Source: Zanthoxylum bungeanum
Lineage: Eukaryota > Streptophyta > Magnoliopsida > Sapindales > Rutaceae
NCBI GenBank assembly: GCA_019454045.1
Contig: SKCR01038151.1
Coordinates: forward strand, 1-64,000
Reading direction: 5' to 3'
Length of the DNA stretch: 64,000 bases
In this document: one piece after another, positions 10,314 to 22,361 of the stretch
How positions within the stretch are numbered: the first letter of the stretch is position 1
Layout of the letters: the number at the start of each line of letters is the position of its first letter
The notes under the pieces: generated by a model
What the model was told of the DNA's origin: nothing
Seen by the model: only the letters and a program-made list of their open reading frames with translations
Database searches by the model: none
Made by a program: the position numbers and the translations under genes

Positions 10314-11841
10314 TTATGGCTTGAACCTCATCGTCTGGGAATTCAAACTTATACTGATATCATTCTGTGGGTTGTAATGCCAAAAATTCCTCTCAGCTCG
10401 CCCTTTGATTACCTTAGAGGTGAGGTATTCTATATCAAACTCTGTCAGCAACACCAACCATCTGCCCAACTTCCCTACCAGTGAGAGTACTGACTGTAAA
10501 TACTTTAGGAGATTCTCTTTTGCTACCACTTGTATCTTATAGGATTGGAAGTAATGACGCAACTTTCGGGAAGCCCATATCATCGCCAATAGATCTTTTC
10601 CACCTCTTGATAGCGGGCTTCATACAAAAGCATCTTCTTACTGAGGTAGTAGACTTCATGTTCCACCCCTGTCTCATCTACCTGTACCATCATCGCCCCC
10701 AGTGCTTCGGGTTCTATGGACAAAAACAACACCAAGGGTTTGTCCGACCTTGGAGGTTCAGGACGGGTGGTTTAACCAAGTATTCTTTGATTTTGTCAAA
10801 AGCTTCTTGACATTGCCTATTCCACTCCACAGGCTGATCCTTCCTCAATAGCTTGATGATTGGTTCATATACTAATGTTAGCTTGGCAATGAATCGACTG
10901 ATATACTGGATTTTCCCGAGAAAAGCTTTAACTTCCTTCTCTGTCTTCGGTGTGGGCATCTCGGTAATTGCCTTGATCATTTCAAGATCTACTTCTATCC
11001 CTCCCATTCCTACCGTATGCCCTAACAACTTTTCGGATGTTACCCCAAACACACACTTCTTGGGGTTGAGTCGGAGGTTGTACTTATTGACTTTTTGAAG
11101 GAATTTCTCCAGTGCTTATATATGTCCGACCCTCGTCTCTGATTTAACCATCATGTCATCCACGTATACCTCAATCTCCTTATGCATCAAGTCATGGAAT
11201 AATGTAGTGGCCATTCGTTGATAAGTGGCTCCCGTATTTTTTAGTCCAAACGACATCACCTTATAACAATATGTACCCCACTCAGTGACGAATGCAGTCT
11301 TATGCATGTCTTCTTCAGCCATGAAGACCTGGTTATATCCCTAGAATCCATCCGCAAATGAGTATATAGTAGATAAAGCCGTGTTATCAACCAACACGTC
11401 TATATGGGGTTGGGGAAAATCATCATTTGGGCAAGCTTTGTTGAGGTCCCCATAATCTATGCACATTCTGACCTTTCCATCCTTCTTCGGTACCAACACA
11501 ATATTGGCTAACCACTCGGGGTACTTCACCACCTCTAAGAACCCCACATCTATCTGCTTATTGACTTCTTCCCTAACCCTTTCGACCCATTCTGGCCTCA
11601 TTCTTCTGAGCTTCTGTTTTACTGGTCTCATGTTCGGATACGTTGGTATCATGTGCTGGGCAATACCCCTGTCCACTCCTAGCATGTCTTCATAGGACCA
11701 AGTGAATACTTTTGCATATTTCATTAATATTCTCTCTAATTCTTTCCGCTCATCAGAGGTAACCTCACTTTCAATTGAAATTTCCTTGGTTTTCACATGT
11801 ACCAAGATTAAATGCATTTGTCTTTGTTGAGTCAATGTCAA
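10314..11841 (-). pseudogene. Gypsy reverse transcriptase and RNase H (host element)
   Basis: One frame from 11841 covers the fingers (LVPKKDGKVRMCIDYGDLNKACP), then a TAG at 11341, the palm (TAFVTEWGTYCYKVMSFGLKN and the catalytic YVDDMMVKS near 11150), a TAA at about 11116, and the thumb (LGHTVG, PTPKTEKEVKAFLGKIQYISRF). After a frameshift near 10740 the connected RNase H tail reads from 10589 (WASRKLRHYFQSY, TGRW-like KLGRWLVLLTEFDIEY). RT copies RNA to DNA. The Tat-type phrases such as DLNKACP and YSFADGF place it in the gypsy superfamily with high certainty. Confidence 0.93.
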
Positions 11842-12537
11842 ATATGCTCATGTCATGCATGTTATGATGCAGACGAACAAGAAAAGACTCGAACAAGTAA
11901 GAAAAATCATTGTCTTTATTATTAATAAATGCAGGATTACAATAAAAAAAGTCAGGAAAATAAACATCTTCGTAATTTACAGTCTTGTCTTTTTCCGTCT
12001 TCTTGCTTTCTTCGAGTGTCAGATTCTCCAACTGTAGTAGTTCTTCTTCCCATTTATCTTCCTCTTTTGCAACTTCCTTTGCCTGTGATTCTTTGCCCAT
12101 CACATCCTTGAAGATTTTGAATCCCGGTACTATGATCCCATTGACTTCTACGGCTTCAGGCTCTCCTTGATATCATGTGGCTTTCACAAAGTATTCCATA
12201 AGATTCATCCCATTTTTCTTGGTCTTCGACTCATTCCCATCGGATTCATACCCCAATCCTCTCTTAATGGTCCATCCCTTGAAATCTGGCAGTGCTCTTA
12301 TTCCATGGCCTCTAGAACTCAAGCCTGTGCTCGGCTCAGATTTCATTCTTTCCATGATTATAGCTACTTTAGGGTCCACCCATTCTTCAAAGTTTGCCAC
12401 CACTTGGAACCTCGTGAAAGGTTGTATGTCTAAAGCAGCCATAACATTGTCTACTTCAGCCCTGATGGTGACGACTTCCCCTCTATGCGGGAACTTAATA
12501 ACCTGGTGGAAAGTGGATGGCACGCCCCCAAGTCTAT
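11842..12537 (-). pseudogene. Protease-RT linker of host gypsy element (left of insertion A)
   Basis: From the insertion point of element A the frame on the minus strand begins FHRLGGVPSTFHQVIKF (12537 leftward to 12173), which continues the protease sequence broken off at 22054. A second open part (12103-11771) is acidic and rich in Glu and Lys, contains YFPDFFY, and leads into the RT. Linkers of this kind separate protease and RT in Tat-like polyproteins. At least one frameshift separates the two parts. Confidence 0.82.
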
Positions 12538-12542
12538 GAAAC
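12538..12542. repeat. Target site duplication, left (element A)
   Basis: GAAAC directly precedes the 5' LTR of element A. The right copy at 22049-22053 is GAATC, one base different. Removing A plus one copy restores the host protease reading ...RPWI-HRLGG across the junction. Confidence 0.8.
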
Positions 12543-13218
12543 TGTAGGCACTGCATTTTTACACATAAGTCCCTATGATGAGTCTCATTTTGGAGACACT
12601 ACCTTTTAAGTCACGGAGGTCACGGGAAACGGACATCGGAAGGGGAAATTCAGAATAAACAAGGTTCACTGTTTTCGTTTGTACTGCGTTCGTGTTTACG
12701 TTCGAACGTCAAACGGATTGCGGGCGTTCGTTCCGCGTTCGAGAAGCGTTCGAACGGTGTCGGTAATTCTGGTTTTGCTGCTAGCCTCACATCCAGCCCA
12801 TTTAGCCCCCCAAAGCCCATAAAACACATCCCAATTTTAATAAATAAATATTAATTAAAACATTAACTAAATAATATAATAATTAAATTAATTAAATGAT
12901 TAAATAAAACATATACCAAACATAAAATAAACAATTACCAACTTAAACTAAAATCATGCCTAAATTAAACAAATCACACACTAAATCAAAATATAATCAT
13001 GCCTAATTAAAATCAATCAACCAATTATATTCCCAATCTAATAAGATTATTCCCAAACTTAAAATATTGTATTCCTAATCCAAGCCAATCAAATATTCAA
13101 CCTTCCCTATCTAGCCAAGATTTGTCCCCCCTCAATCTTTGACTTCCCTTAACCAAACCAAATCGAATCCCTCTTTAATTAGCCAAATCTCTTTCCTTGT
13201 CAAGCCTAACCCTTTGCC

Positions 13219-13226
13219 TATAAAAA
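13219..13226 (+). promoter_or_regulatory. TATA box in 5' LTR of element A
   Basis: TATAAAAA in the context TTTGCCTATAAAAAGAACCC, followed by the purine- and AC-rich stretch seen downstream of LTR start sites. The 3' LTR has the same box at 19988-19995. The transcript start should lie about 25-35 bases downstream. Confidence 0.7.
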
Positions 13227-14204
13227 GAACCCTTCACCAACCTTCTCAACCGGAGCTACTAGCTAGTCCCTAACTCACACACAACACACATAAAAAAATT
13301 ACAGAAAGAAGACACCCAAAAACAGTAAGCAAAAGAAAAAGAGGAAACTGCAGCGAAACCACAAGGAAACAATAGTAAAAGACAGAGAACGAAGACTCAA
13401 AACAGTAAAGACAACGAACGAGAACAGTGAACCAGTGAACCGGGAGAGTTGCGGAGCATCCACCCTTCCGACGATCGTGTACCGTACATCCGAGAGGTGA
13501 TTTAAAAGGTTAGACCTGAGGGTACCTTTTCATTAGCTTATATTCATTTATTTATTTATTATTATTGAATTCTATTCGCATGAGAGTCGTTTATGGATGC
13601 ATGTTGTGGTCTTTGAGTAGATAAATATGCATGAATTATGAGATGTAATATGTTGTGGGTATTGGGTGAATGAGAGATGTGTCAACTCTCGCGGTATATC
13701 GGATGGAAACCCGGACATAAATTTCATAGCCGATTCCGAATGGACGGTAATATGATCTGTACTCGGGCCACAACTCCACGTACCGCTTGGGTAAACGGCA
13801 CCATCTTTCTTTTGTTTTGTGTTGCTTTTGTTTATTTAGTTTTCTTTACTCTTATCAATATGTTGTTTATTTATGCATGATTCAACCAGGCGCATGGGCT
13901 TAGTGAGTTAGTCCAAAGGTCCTCCATTTGGGAGACAAAGAGCCGAAAGGGCCACCTTTGTGACACTACTTCGCCGCGCCGGTTGATGTGTGCTCGGTTG
14001 GATGCGAGATACGTTCAATCGGGCATACTTGGTTGATATGATTGGTTCTATTCTTGTATGTGTGATGTGACGCGCATGGGCTTAGTATGTTGGTCTAAAG
14101 GTCCTCTCTTTGAGAGATCAAGAGCCCCAAAAGGCCACCTTTACGGTAGTGCTTCATCGCGCCCCTTTTTTGTGTTTATGTATTGCATCCCATTTCATGC
14201 ATCA

Positions 14205-14625
14205 GGTCCGTGTCCGTTCGAACGCGTTCACAAACGCAACTCGAACGCACATACATTTTGCCTTATCATGCATCAGGTCTCATTTCCGTTCGAACGCGTT
14301 AACAATGCCATACGAACGTGAGCATTCTGTTTCATTTCCGTTCGAACGCGTTTACGAACGCAACTCGAACGTGCATACATTTTGCCTTATCATGCATCAG
14401 GTCTCATTTCCGTTCGAACGCGTTGACAAACTCCATACGAACGTGAGCATTCTGTTTCATTTCCGTTCGAACGCGTTTACGAACGCAACTCGAACGCGCA
14501 TACATTTTGCCTTATCATGCATCAGGTCTCATTTCCGTTTGAACGCGTTTACGAACGCTACTCGAACGTGATCATTCTGTTTCATTTCCGTTCGAACGCG
14601 TTTACGAACGCTACACGAACGCGCA
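14205..14625 (+). repeat. GTTCGAACGCG tandem array in LTR A
   Basis: About three and a half units of roughly 125 bases, each with two copies of GTTCGAACGCGTT followed by ACGAACG motifs and the phrase TTATCATGCATCAGGTC. The motif combines the palindromes TTCGAA and AACGCGTT. It is CpG-rich in an otherwise AT-rich element. Corresponding arrays are at 20985-21395, 28385-28850 and 35185-35695. Open frames here (14058-14571) are repeat artefacts. Confidence 0.9.
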
Positions 14626-15280
14626 CACACTGAACTGAGTCCTCTTCAATATATTTCATGCATAGTTTTACTAGTAGCTATCTCCACATGTATAAATGCA
14701 AATATGTTGATTCATATGCTTGTTTCATGATAACATTTGAGTATTATTTCTTGCGGTATATCGGATGGAAATCCAGACGTAAATTCCGTAGCCGATTCCG
14801 AATGGACGGTAGTGCGGTCTGTACTTGGGATACAATTCCACGTGCCACTTGGAAAAATGCCCCTATGTGTGCTTGTATGGTTAATGTGTGTGCTTGTGCT
14901 TTCCTGAATGTGATATGCAAATAAAGTTGTATGTTCGTTGCTATCTTGATATATGTTAAGCATGCAATTTTGAATGTGAGATATATGTGAAATGCGTACA
15001 TAAGTTTTATTTTGCATATGAGAATTTAGAAGCATGATACTATTGGAAATAATTGTTACTTAAACTTGATTAAATTATTACATAAATCCTTTCATTACAA
15101 GTGACATAAGTAAGGGACCATTCCGAACCCTACGGTTTGAGGTCTTCCCTTGCGAGGGGTGAGTGCGGCCTTAAATCTTTGTCCCGGTTCACACCGGGTG
15201 GCGACTCCATGTTATTTAGTACTTCCCAACTAGGCCGCGAGCCTAGGAACGGCGTCGCCCAGGTCCTGTTGTCCACAGTC

Positions 15281-15298
15281 TGGCGACTCCACTGGGGA
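15281..15298 (+). other. Primer binding site of element A
   Basis: TGGCGACTCCACTGGGGA starts three bases after the LTR end. A primer site of this form is typical of Tat/Ogre-type elements. I recall it as matching a tRNA-Arg 3' end, which I cannot verify here. Element B has the same site with one change (CTAGGGA, 29436-29453). Confidence 0.75.
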
Positions 15299-16428
15299 TA
15301 GAAAGTTGGCCCCGAAATATTGTCTTGTAATGTTGGGATTTATGTTTTAATTGACCTTGTCTATAGTGGATAAAATGAGGGTTTAATCAAAGGCATTTTT
15401 AGGCTAGGTAATGGTTTGGTGTCTTCCTTCATTCACTACCTTTCTAGAAGGAAAAGCTGTGAAGGCACCTAGATAGCCATCTACTCGTAGCCTATTGTGA
15501 TGGACTAATTTGGAGGACTCGTTGTTTATTCCTGAAAACAAGCGATAAGAGCCTAAGAGGCTTGGGTATTTAAGTGAGCCTCCCTCCACCTTCCCTCTGG
15601 GGGATCTACAACGGGAAATCCATTTGACAGTCCGTCACACACCATAGCTCATTGGCACGTACCTTAGTGTATAAAAAGGGTGCGCTCACTTGGTTGCTCG
15701 AACCCTTGAGTGGGGAGACCTAGTTGTGGGCCATCCTTCGCCGGTGAGAGCCTTTGTCTATACTCTTACTAACCCACCTATAGACCGGGTTGGCTAAAGT
15801 AACGATTATTTCCTTGAGTATGTGCTTGTGGACCATCCTCATTTGGATGCAGTTGGACTATTGTCAGAAATGCGGGCTTGCTGGGCCATTTAAACTGGGG
15901 CAAGTTCGCACCTTATGACTATTAGGCCAAAAGCTTCTGAAATGTTGATGGGCCACTTTGTAAAAATTATTATGTCATGTTTGCATCATCTTTCTTGTGT
16001 TTGGGAACATCGTTGTTTGGATCCATTTGGACCATTTATCATGGGATATGGGCTTGTTGGGCCATTTAAACTGGGACAAGGACACATCTTATGACGATTG
16101 GGCCAAAAGGCTTCTAAATAACAATGGGCCATTTTATGATTGTGTTCGGAATTTTATCATTTGGATTTAGTTGGGCTCTTTGCCATAAGACATGAACTCG
16201 TTAGGCCATTTAAACTGGGACGGGTTCACTCTTATGACAGTTGTCCCAAAAGCTTCTAAAATGATAATAGGCCGATTTGTTTGAGAATTTTATTTGATTT
16301 AATATATGTTATATACTTCTTATGCACATCATGCATACATACATCATGTTAACCCTTGTGTTCTGAAAGCCATCATAGATTCCCGTTGGTTAGAAAAAAG
16401 GGAAGACTCACAAAATACTGAGACAGAC
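15299..16428 (+). other. Structured leader of element A
   Basis: About 1.1 kb of untranslated sequence between primer site and gag. It contains a segment shared with the copia leader at 39170-39475 (15395-15640, with closing stem 15418-15426/15461-15469). It also has three stem-loops with the near-constant 18-base apex TGGGCCATTTAAACTGGG: 15871-15910, 16045-16088 and 16187-16233. Stem sequences differ between the three but pairing is kept. No start codon context or ORF of note occurs before the gag ATG at 16429. Confidence 0.75.
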
Positions 16429-17642
16429 ATGAGTGAATCAGATACTGAGGTATCCCGGATAGATCAGTTGAAAAATGGCTTCGCCAAGATTACTGAACAG
16501 TTGCAAGCCTTGACTACTGCCATGACAAATATGGCTGTGCCCCGTGCCGGGGGAGATTCTGAGAATGTAAGGCGTGAGGAGCCTCCGAATGGGTTAGGGG
16601 ATGATGTCCCCACTTTTGATGATGACATGGCAGAATATGCAACAGGCAGAGTGATTGGGTCTCAGGCAGAATTTCAGAAGCTTCGGATCAGGTTGAAACA
16701 GTTACCCGTAAAATGAGGGGTAAAAATGAAGAGTTGTTAGATTATGAGGCAATGACGTTCGGAGAACAGCTGCCAGCTCAGTTTAAAATGCCGGACATGG
16801 CCAAGTTTAATGGGAACGGAGACCCGAGGGTCCATCTGCAGCAATATGTCTCAGTCATGAGTTCAATGGGCCTATCACAGCGCCAAGTCCAAAAGATGTT
16901 TGGGATGTCACTCGAGGGGGCACCTGTGGTTTGGTATCATAGCCTTGAAAAGAAGATTAAGGAAGATTGGAAGGAACTAGCTGATGCTTTTCTGAAGCAG
17001 TATGTTACAGACTTGGAGATTGACTTGTCACTCCGTGATTTGGAGAACACTAAGCAGAAGCCAGAGGAAAGTTTCAAAGAGTATGTAGGACCGCTGGAGA
17101 AGAGCCAGCTTCTGAAGATGCAGACTCGGCCCTCTGAGAAGGACCAGATTAAAATGATCATCAAGGGCACTAAGCCCTCTATTTATGGCAAACTGAGGAG
17201 AATGACTTCGATGATTACTGATTTTCGACAGCTGAGGGAGACAGTTATGGATATTGAGGAGGAGGAAGCCGAGAACAGAAAGTTTTATGGACAGAACAGA
17301 AGGAATATTGGGGGACATTCAGGGACTATGCCTGCTACTGCTGAAGTCACTGCCATTAAGAACAGACGATTTTCTAACCTTGGTAAGCCTCTTTCAAAGG
17401 TATTCGAAAAGCTGAAGGCGCATGGACTCTTAAAACCTTTAGAACCTAGGCCCATTCCAAATCATGTGCCACCTCACATGAACTTAAACTATTACTGTCA
17501 CTTCCACCAAGAAAAAGGCCATGACACCGACAACTGCGCCCGCCTCAGACATGAAATCCAAAACCTCATCGATGCCCATACAATACCCGACCCAGAGAAA
17601 GAACAACCCAACGCATACAGAATCCCCTACCCAACTACATGA
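16429..17642 (+). pseudogene. gag: gag of element A
   Basis: The ATG at 16429 begins MSESDTEVSRIDQL, a start shared with element B (30461). A single base loss near 16686 (relative to B) shifts the frame, which resumes from 16713 and runs to the stop at 17640. The retrotransposon gag domain is recognisable from GNGDPRVHLQQYVSVMSSMG, GAPVVWYHSL and DLSLRDLENTKQKPEESFKEY, and a C-x3-H-x4-H-x4-C knuckle (CHFHQEKGHDTDNC) lies near the end, as in Tat-type gag. Extra bases near 17085-17100 change a few residues but the frame recovers. Gag would form the particle and bind RNA. No protease follows. Confidence 0.92.
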
Positions 17643-18234
17643 TCAACTCTGGCCTACCCGAAACCCTTGTCCTCCAAACTCTCAACCACTCAGCTTCATA
17701 GGAATAAGGGATAACAATGGTGAAGAACCATGGGCTGAAGAAGAAGGCACTGTTGTTTCTCCTAGTTTATCTTGCACTTTTAATAAAGACATTGATTTTG
17801 TTCGAACGTTTCCTCAACAATAATAAAGGCGATCATTTCATTTATCTGCCTAAGACTATTACTTTCAAACTTGCAACATGAGTGTGTTCAATCTTGGTAA
17901 TGTGATACTCAGAACGTAGGGAATCCTCAAAAGAAGCAAGCAGAAAAGATAAGTTAGCCATTCAAGAATTGGGAAATGGAGACAGTGGGACTGTTAGACT
18001 TGGAAAGAAACGGGTTCCTAGAACAAATCAGTGAAGACAAGTGGAAATGGTACTTTCCCGAGAAGAATGGTCATCAATGGAATTGACAGAAGACCTAACC
18101 CAACGGGATAGGAAACTCATTCACGCATGCATGCATACACGTAACATATTTTGCATTCCTTTTTATGTTTTGTGTTTGTTTTGTGTTCACAGGTTTTAAA
18201 GAGAGAAAGCGGCAAATGAAAGCCAGTCCGAAGC
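17643..18234 (+). other. Post-gag region of element A
   Basis: The first 180 bases still resemble the gag C-terminal extension of the host element (LPETLVLQTLNH and an acidic stretch) and then end. From about 17830 to 18234 there is non-coding sequence that B shares (31930-32290), including AGGGAATCCTCA and CCTAACCCAACGGGATAGG. No pol remnant could be read. Confidence 0.7.
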
Positions 18235-19135
18235 ATCAATATTAGCATCAGTATCAGTCTTGGGGGCGAGGCCCATATCAGTATCAGCCTTGGGGCAAGG
18301 CCCATATCAGCATCAGTCTGGGGCGAGGCCCATATCAGTATCAGTCTTGGGGCGAGGCCCATATCAGTTCAGGGGAAGAAAGCCTCATGTCAGTTCAATT
18401 CGGGAATAAAACCCACATTCAGTTCAGTTCAGGAAGAAAGCATGCATTCAATACAGTTCAAGAACAAAGCCTCATATCAACACAGTTCGGGAACAAAGCC
18501 CAAGGGAATAAAAGCCTCACGTCAGTATAGTTTGAGAACAAAGCTCAAGGGGAAGAAAGCCTCACGTCAGTATAGTTTGAGAACAAAGCTCAAGGGGAAG
18601 AAAGCCTCATGTCAGTATAGTTTGAGAACAAAGCTCGAGGGGAAGAAAGCCTCATGTCAGTACAGTTCGGGAACAAAGCCCAGGGGAATAAAAGCCTCAC
18701 GTCAGTATAGTTTGAGAACAAAGCTCAAGGGGAAGAAAGCCTCATATCAGTATAGTTTGAGAACAAAGCTCAAGGGGAAGAAAGCCTCACGTTAGTATAG
18801 TTTGAGAACAAAGCTCAAGGGGAAGAAAGCCTCATGTCAGTACAGTTCGGGAATAAAGCTCGGGAGGGATAAAGCCTCATCGCAACAGTTTGGGAACAAA
18901 GTACAGGGATAAAGCCTCATCTCAACAGTTCGGGAATAAAGCTCGGGAGGGATAAAGCCTCATCGCAACAGTTTGGGAACAAAGTACAGGGGAATAAAGC
19001 CTCATCTCAACAGTTCGGGAATAAAGCTCGGAGGAATAAAGCCTCATCTCAACAGTTCGGGAATAAAGCTCAGGAGGAATAAAGCCTCATCTCAATACAG
19101 TTCAGGAAGGAACAGGGCAAAATGGCGCTCTAAAA
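18235..19135 (+). repeat. Tandem repeats in 3' region of element A
   Basis: Three arrays follow one another: short units with CAGTATCAG and GGGGCGAGGCCC (18240-18365), 45-base units with GTCAGTATAGTTTGAG and AAGCTCAAGGGG (18521, 18566, 18611 and so on to about 18840), and units of about 40 bases with CAGTTCGGGAATAAAGC (18860-19100). Because 45 is a multiple of three, a repeat-driven open frame of 117 codons appears at 18442-18795. It is not a gene. Confidence 0.93.
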
Positions 19136-19296
19136 ATAGAGCACGGTTCGGGAATGAACCAGGGGTCGCGGCACCTCACCACCAAATCAACGCAACTCAA
19201 CACACGGTAAGTCAAGTGGCAGCTGGCGAGCCAGGTAAGTAGAAATGCATTGCATAACTTTGATAGGATTGTCACTGTTGCACATTACACAAGTCC

Positions 19297-19314
19297 CATC
19301 AAAGTGGGGGCGAC
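19297..19314 (+). other. Polypurine tract of element A
   Basis: CCATCAAAGTGGGGGCGAC directly precedes the TG of the 3' LTR. Its left part is the 3' arm of an inverted repeat with ACTTTGATAGG at about 19258-19268. Confidence 0.85.
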
Positions 19315-22048
19315 TGTAGGCACTGCATTTTTACACATAAGTCCCTATGATGAGTCTCATTTTGGAGACACTACCTTTTAAGTCACGGAGGTCACGGGAA
19401 ACGGACATCGGAAGGGGAAATTCAGAATAAACAAGGTTCACTATTTTCGTTCGTGCTGCGTTCGTGTTTACGTTCGAACGTCAAACGGATTGCGGGCGTT
19501 CGTGCCGCGTTCGAGGAAGCGTTCAAACGGTGTCGGTAATTCTGGTTTTGCTGCTAGCCTCACATCCAGCCCATTTAGCCCCCCAAAGTCCATAAAACAC
19601 ATCCCAATTTTAATAAATAAATATAATTAAAACATTAACTAAATAATATAATAATTAAATTAATTAAATGATTAAATAAAACATATACCAAACATAAAAT
19701 AAACAATTACCAACTTAAACTAAAATCATGCCTAAATTAAACAAATCACACACTAAATCAAAATATAATCATGCCTAATTAAAATCAATCAACCAATTAT
19801 ATTCCCAATCTAATAAGATTATTCCCAAACTTAAAATATTGTATTCCTAATCCAAGCCAATCAATATTCAACCTTCCCTATCTAGCCAAGATTTGTCCCC
19901 CCTCAATCTTTGACTCCTTTAACCAAACCAAATCAAATCCCTCTTTAATTAGCCAAATCTCTTTCCTTGTCAAGCCTAACCTTTGCCTATAAAAAGAACC
20001 CTTCACCAACCTTCTCAACCGGAGCTACTAGCTAGTCCCTAACTCACACACAACACACATAAAAAAATTACAGGAAGAAGACACCCAAAAACAGTAAGCA
20101 AAAGAAAAGGAGGAAACGGCAGCGAAACCACAAGGAAACAATAGTAAAAGACAGAGAACGACGACTCAAAACAGTAAAGACAACGAACGAGAACAGTGAA
20201 CCAGTGAACCGGGAGAGTTGCGGGGCATCCACCCTTCCGACGATCGTGTACCGTACATCCGAGAGGTGATTTAAAAGGTTAGACCTGAGGGTACCTTTTC
20301 ATTAGCTTATATTCGTTTTTTTATTTATTATTATTGAATTCTATTCGCATGAGAGTCGTTTATGGATGCATGTTTTGGTCTTTGATTAGATAAATATGCA
20401 TGAATTATGAGATGTAATATGTTGTGGGTATTGGGTGAATGAGAGATGTGTGAACTCTCGCGGTATATCGGATGGAAACCCGGACATAAATTTCATAGCC
20501 GATTCCGAATGGATGGTAATATGATCTGTACTCGGGCCACAACTCCACGTACCGCTTGGGTAAACGGCACCATCTTTCTTTTGTTTTGTGTTGCTTTTGT
20601 TTATTTAGTTTTCTTTACTCTTATCAATATGTTGTTTATTTATGCATGATTCAACCAGGCGCATGGGCTTAGTGAGTTAGTCCAAAGGTCCTCCATTTGG
20701 GAGACAAAGAGCCGAAAGGGCCACCTTTGTGACACTACTTCGCCGCGCCGGTTGATGTGTGCTCGGTTGGATGCGAGATACGTTCAATCGGGCATACTTG
20801 GTTGATATGATTGGTTCTATTCTTGTATGTGTGATGTGACGCGCATGGGCTTAGTATGTTGGTCTAAAGGTCCTTTCTTTGAGAGATCAAGAGCCCCAAA
20901 AGGCCACCTTTACGGCAGTTCTTCGCCGCGCCCCTTTTTTGTGTTTATGTATTGCATCCCATTTCATGCATCAGGTCCGTGTCCGTTCGAACGCGTTCAC
21001 AAACGTAACTCGAACGCGCATACATTTTGCCTTATCATGCATCAGGTCTCATTTCCGTTCGAACGCGTTAACAAACGCCATACGAACGTGAGCATTCTGT
21101 TTCATTTCCGTTCGAATGCGTTTACGAACGCAACTAGAACGCGCATACATTTTGCCTTATCATGCATCAGGTCTCATTTTCGTTCGAACGCATTGACAAA
21201 CGCCATACGAACGTGAGCATTCTGTTTCATTTCCGTTCGAACACGTTTACGAACGCAACTCGAACGCGCATACATTTTGCCTTATCATGCATCAGGTCTC
21301 ATTTCCGTTCGAACGCGTTTACGAACGCTACTCGAACGTGATCATTCTGTTTCATTTCCGTTCGAACGCGTTTACGAACGCTACACGAACGCGCACACAC
21401 TGAACTGAGTCCTCTTCATTATATTTCATGCATAGTTTTACTAGTAGCTATCTCCACATGTATAAATGCAAATATGTTGATTCATATGCTTGTGTCATGA
21501 TAACATTTGAGTATTATTTCTTGCGGTATATCGGATGGAAACCCAGACGTAAATTCCGTAGCCGATTCCGAATAGACGGTAGTGCGGTCTGTACTTGGGC
21601 TACAATTCCACGTGCCGCTTGGAAAAATGCCCCTATGTGTGCTTGTATGGTTAATGTGTGTGCTTGTGCTTTCCTGAATGTGATATGCAAATAAAGTTGT
21701 ATGTTCGTTGCTATCTTGATATATGTTAAGCATGCAATTTTGAATGTGAGATATATGTGAAATGCGTACATAAGTTTTATTTTGCATATGAGAATTTAGA
21801 AGCATGATACTATTGGAAATAATTGTTACTTAAACTTGATTAAATTATTACATAAATCCTTTCATTACAAGTGACATAAGTAAGGGACCATTCCGAACCC
21901 AACGGTTTAAGGTCTTCCCTTGCGAGGGGTGAGTGCGGCCTTAAATCTTTGTCCCGGTTCACACCGGGTGGCGACTCCATGTTATTTAGTACTTCCCAAA
22001 CTAGGCCGCGAGCCTAGGAACGGCGTCGCCCAGGTCCTGTTGTCCACA
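19315..22048 (+). repeat. 3' LTR of element A
   Basis: Matches the 5' LTR end to end with scattered substitutions and small indels (2734 against 2735 bases). It contains the TATA box (19988-19995), two conserved blocks (20460-20565 and 21523-21625) and the GTTCGAACGCG array (20985-21395). Confidence 0.95.
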
Positions 22049-22053
22049 GAATC

Positions 22054-22361
22054 CATGGCCTCCCCAATAACAGAGAAAATGTAGCTGGGATATCAAGCAC
22101 TGTGAACTCAACCTCGTCTTCTATCGGGCCCACTTTGACTAATGTGATGAAAGTACCTTCGACTCCCTGTTTGCTATCGTCATATTCCTTGATAGTCATG
22201 CTGGAGGGGTTTAAATCTGTTGTCCGCATACCCAACCTTGACAAAATCTTCAAAGGGCACACATTGATAGATGAGTCATCATCTACCATCACACAAGATG
22301 TCTTATTGCCTTTTACTTCCGCTTTTATGAATAACGGCTTGTTATGATTCCTCCCCTCCAT
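22054..22361 (-). pseudogene. Protease of host gypsy element (right of insertion A)
   Basis: An aspartic-protease-like segment: VKGNKTSCVMVDDDSSINVCPL has the position of the active-site loop, but the family's D-D/N-G-S reads D-D-D-S here, so the key glycine is replaced. Downstream SLLLGRPWI is the second conserved protease landmark and is where element A inserted; the continuation is at 12537 leftward. The enzyme would cut the polyprotein during particle maturation. Confidence 0.88.

Larger units (their letters stand above)
12543..15277 (+). repeat. 5' LTR of element A
   Basis: Starts TGTAGGCACTGC and ends TTGTCCACA. Early on (12690-12760) it has several GTTCGAACG-type motifs, then an AT-rich stretch, a TATA box, two copies of the conserved block (13691-13797 and 14753-14855), a partly duplicated segment around GCGCATGGGCTTAGT (13880 and 14074), and a GTTCGAACGCG array at 14205-14625. 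The close match to 19315-22048 over the whole length suggests a fairly recent insertion; identity was not computed. Confidence 0.95.
12543..22048 (+). mobile_element. Element A: full-length gag-only gypsy retrotransposon
   Basis: A 9.5-kb element with two LTRs of about 2.73 kb (12543-15277 and 19315-22048), a primer site, a long structured leader, gag, a tandem-repeat 3' region and a polypurine tract. The internal 4 kb holds gag but no protease, RT, RNase H or integrase. Its LTR ends, leader and gag resemble those of the minus-strand pol-bearing element into which it inserted, and its order is the same as in element B. This is the structure of a non-autonomous terminal-repeat element with gag. 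The insertion split the host protease gene and is oriented opposite to the host. Confidence 0.93.

Noticed and set aside
14058..14571. Open frames of 87-153 codons in the LTR of A (and the counterparts at 20827-21216, 28229-28615 and 35140-35710)
   Set aside because: They follow the GTTCGAACGCG arrays in LTR sequence; translations are repeat-driven and differ between LTR copies.
14205..14625. CRISPR-like regularly spaced repeats
   Set aside because: Plant retrotransposon context, units of about 125 bases without unique spacers.
18442..18795. 117-codon open frame rich in Lys, Ser and Tyr
   Set aside because: Produced by 45-base tandem repeats whose length is a multiple of three; no domain and not kept in B.
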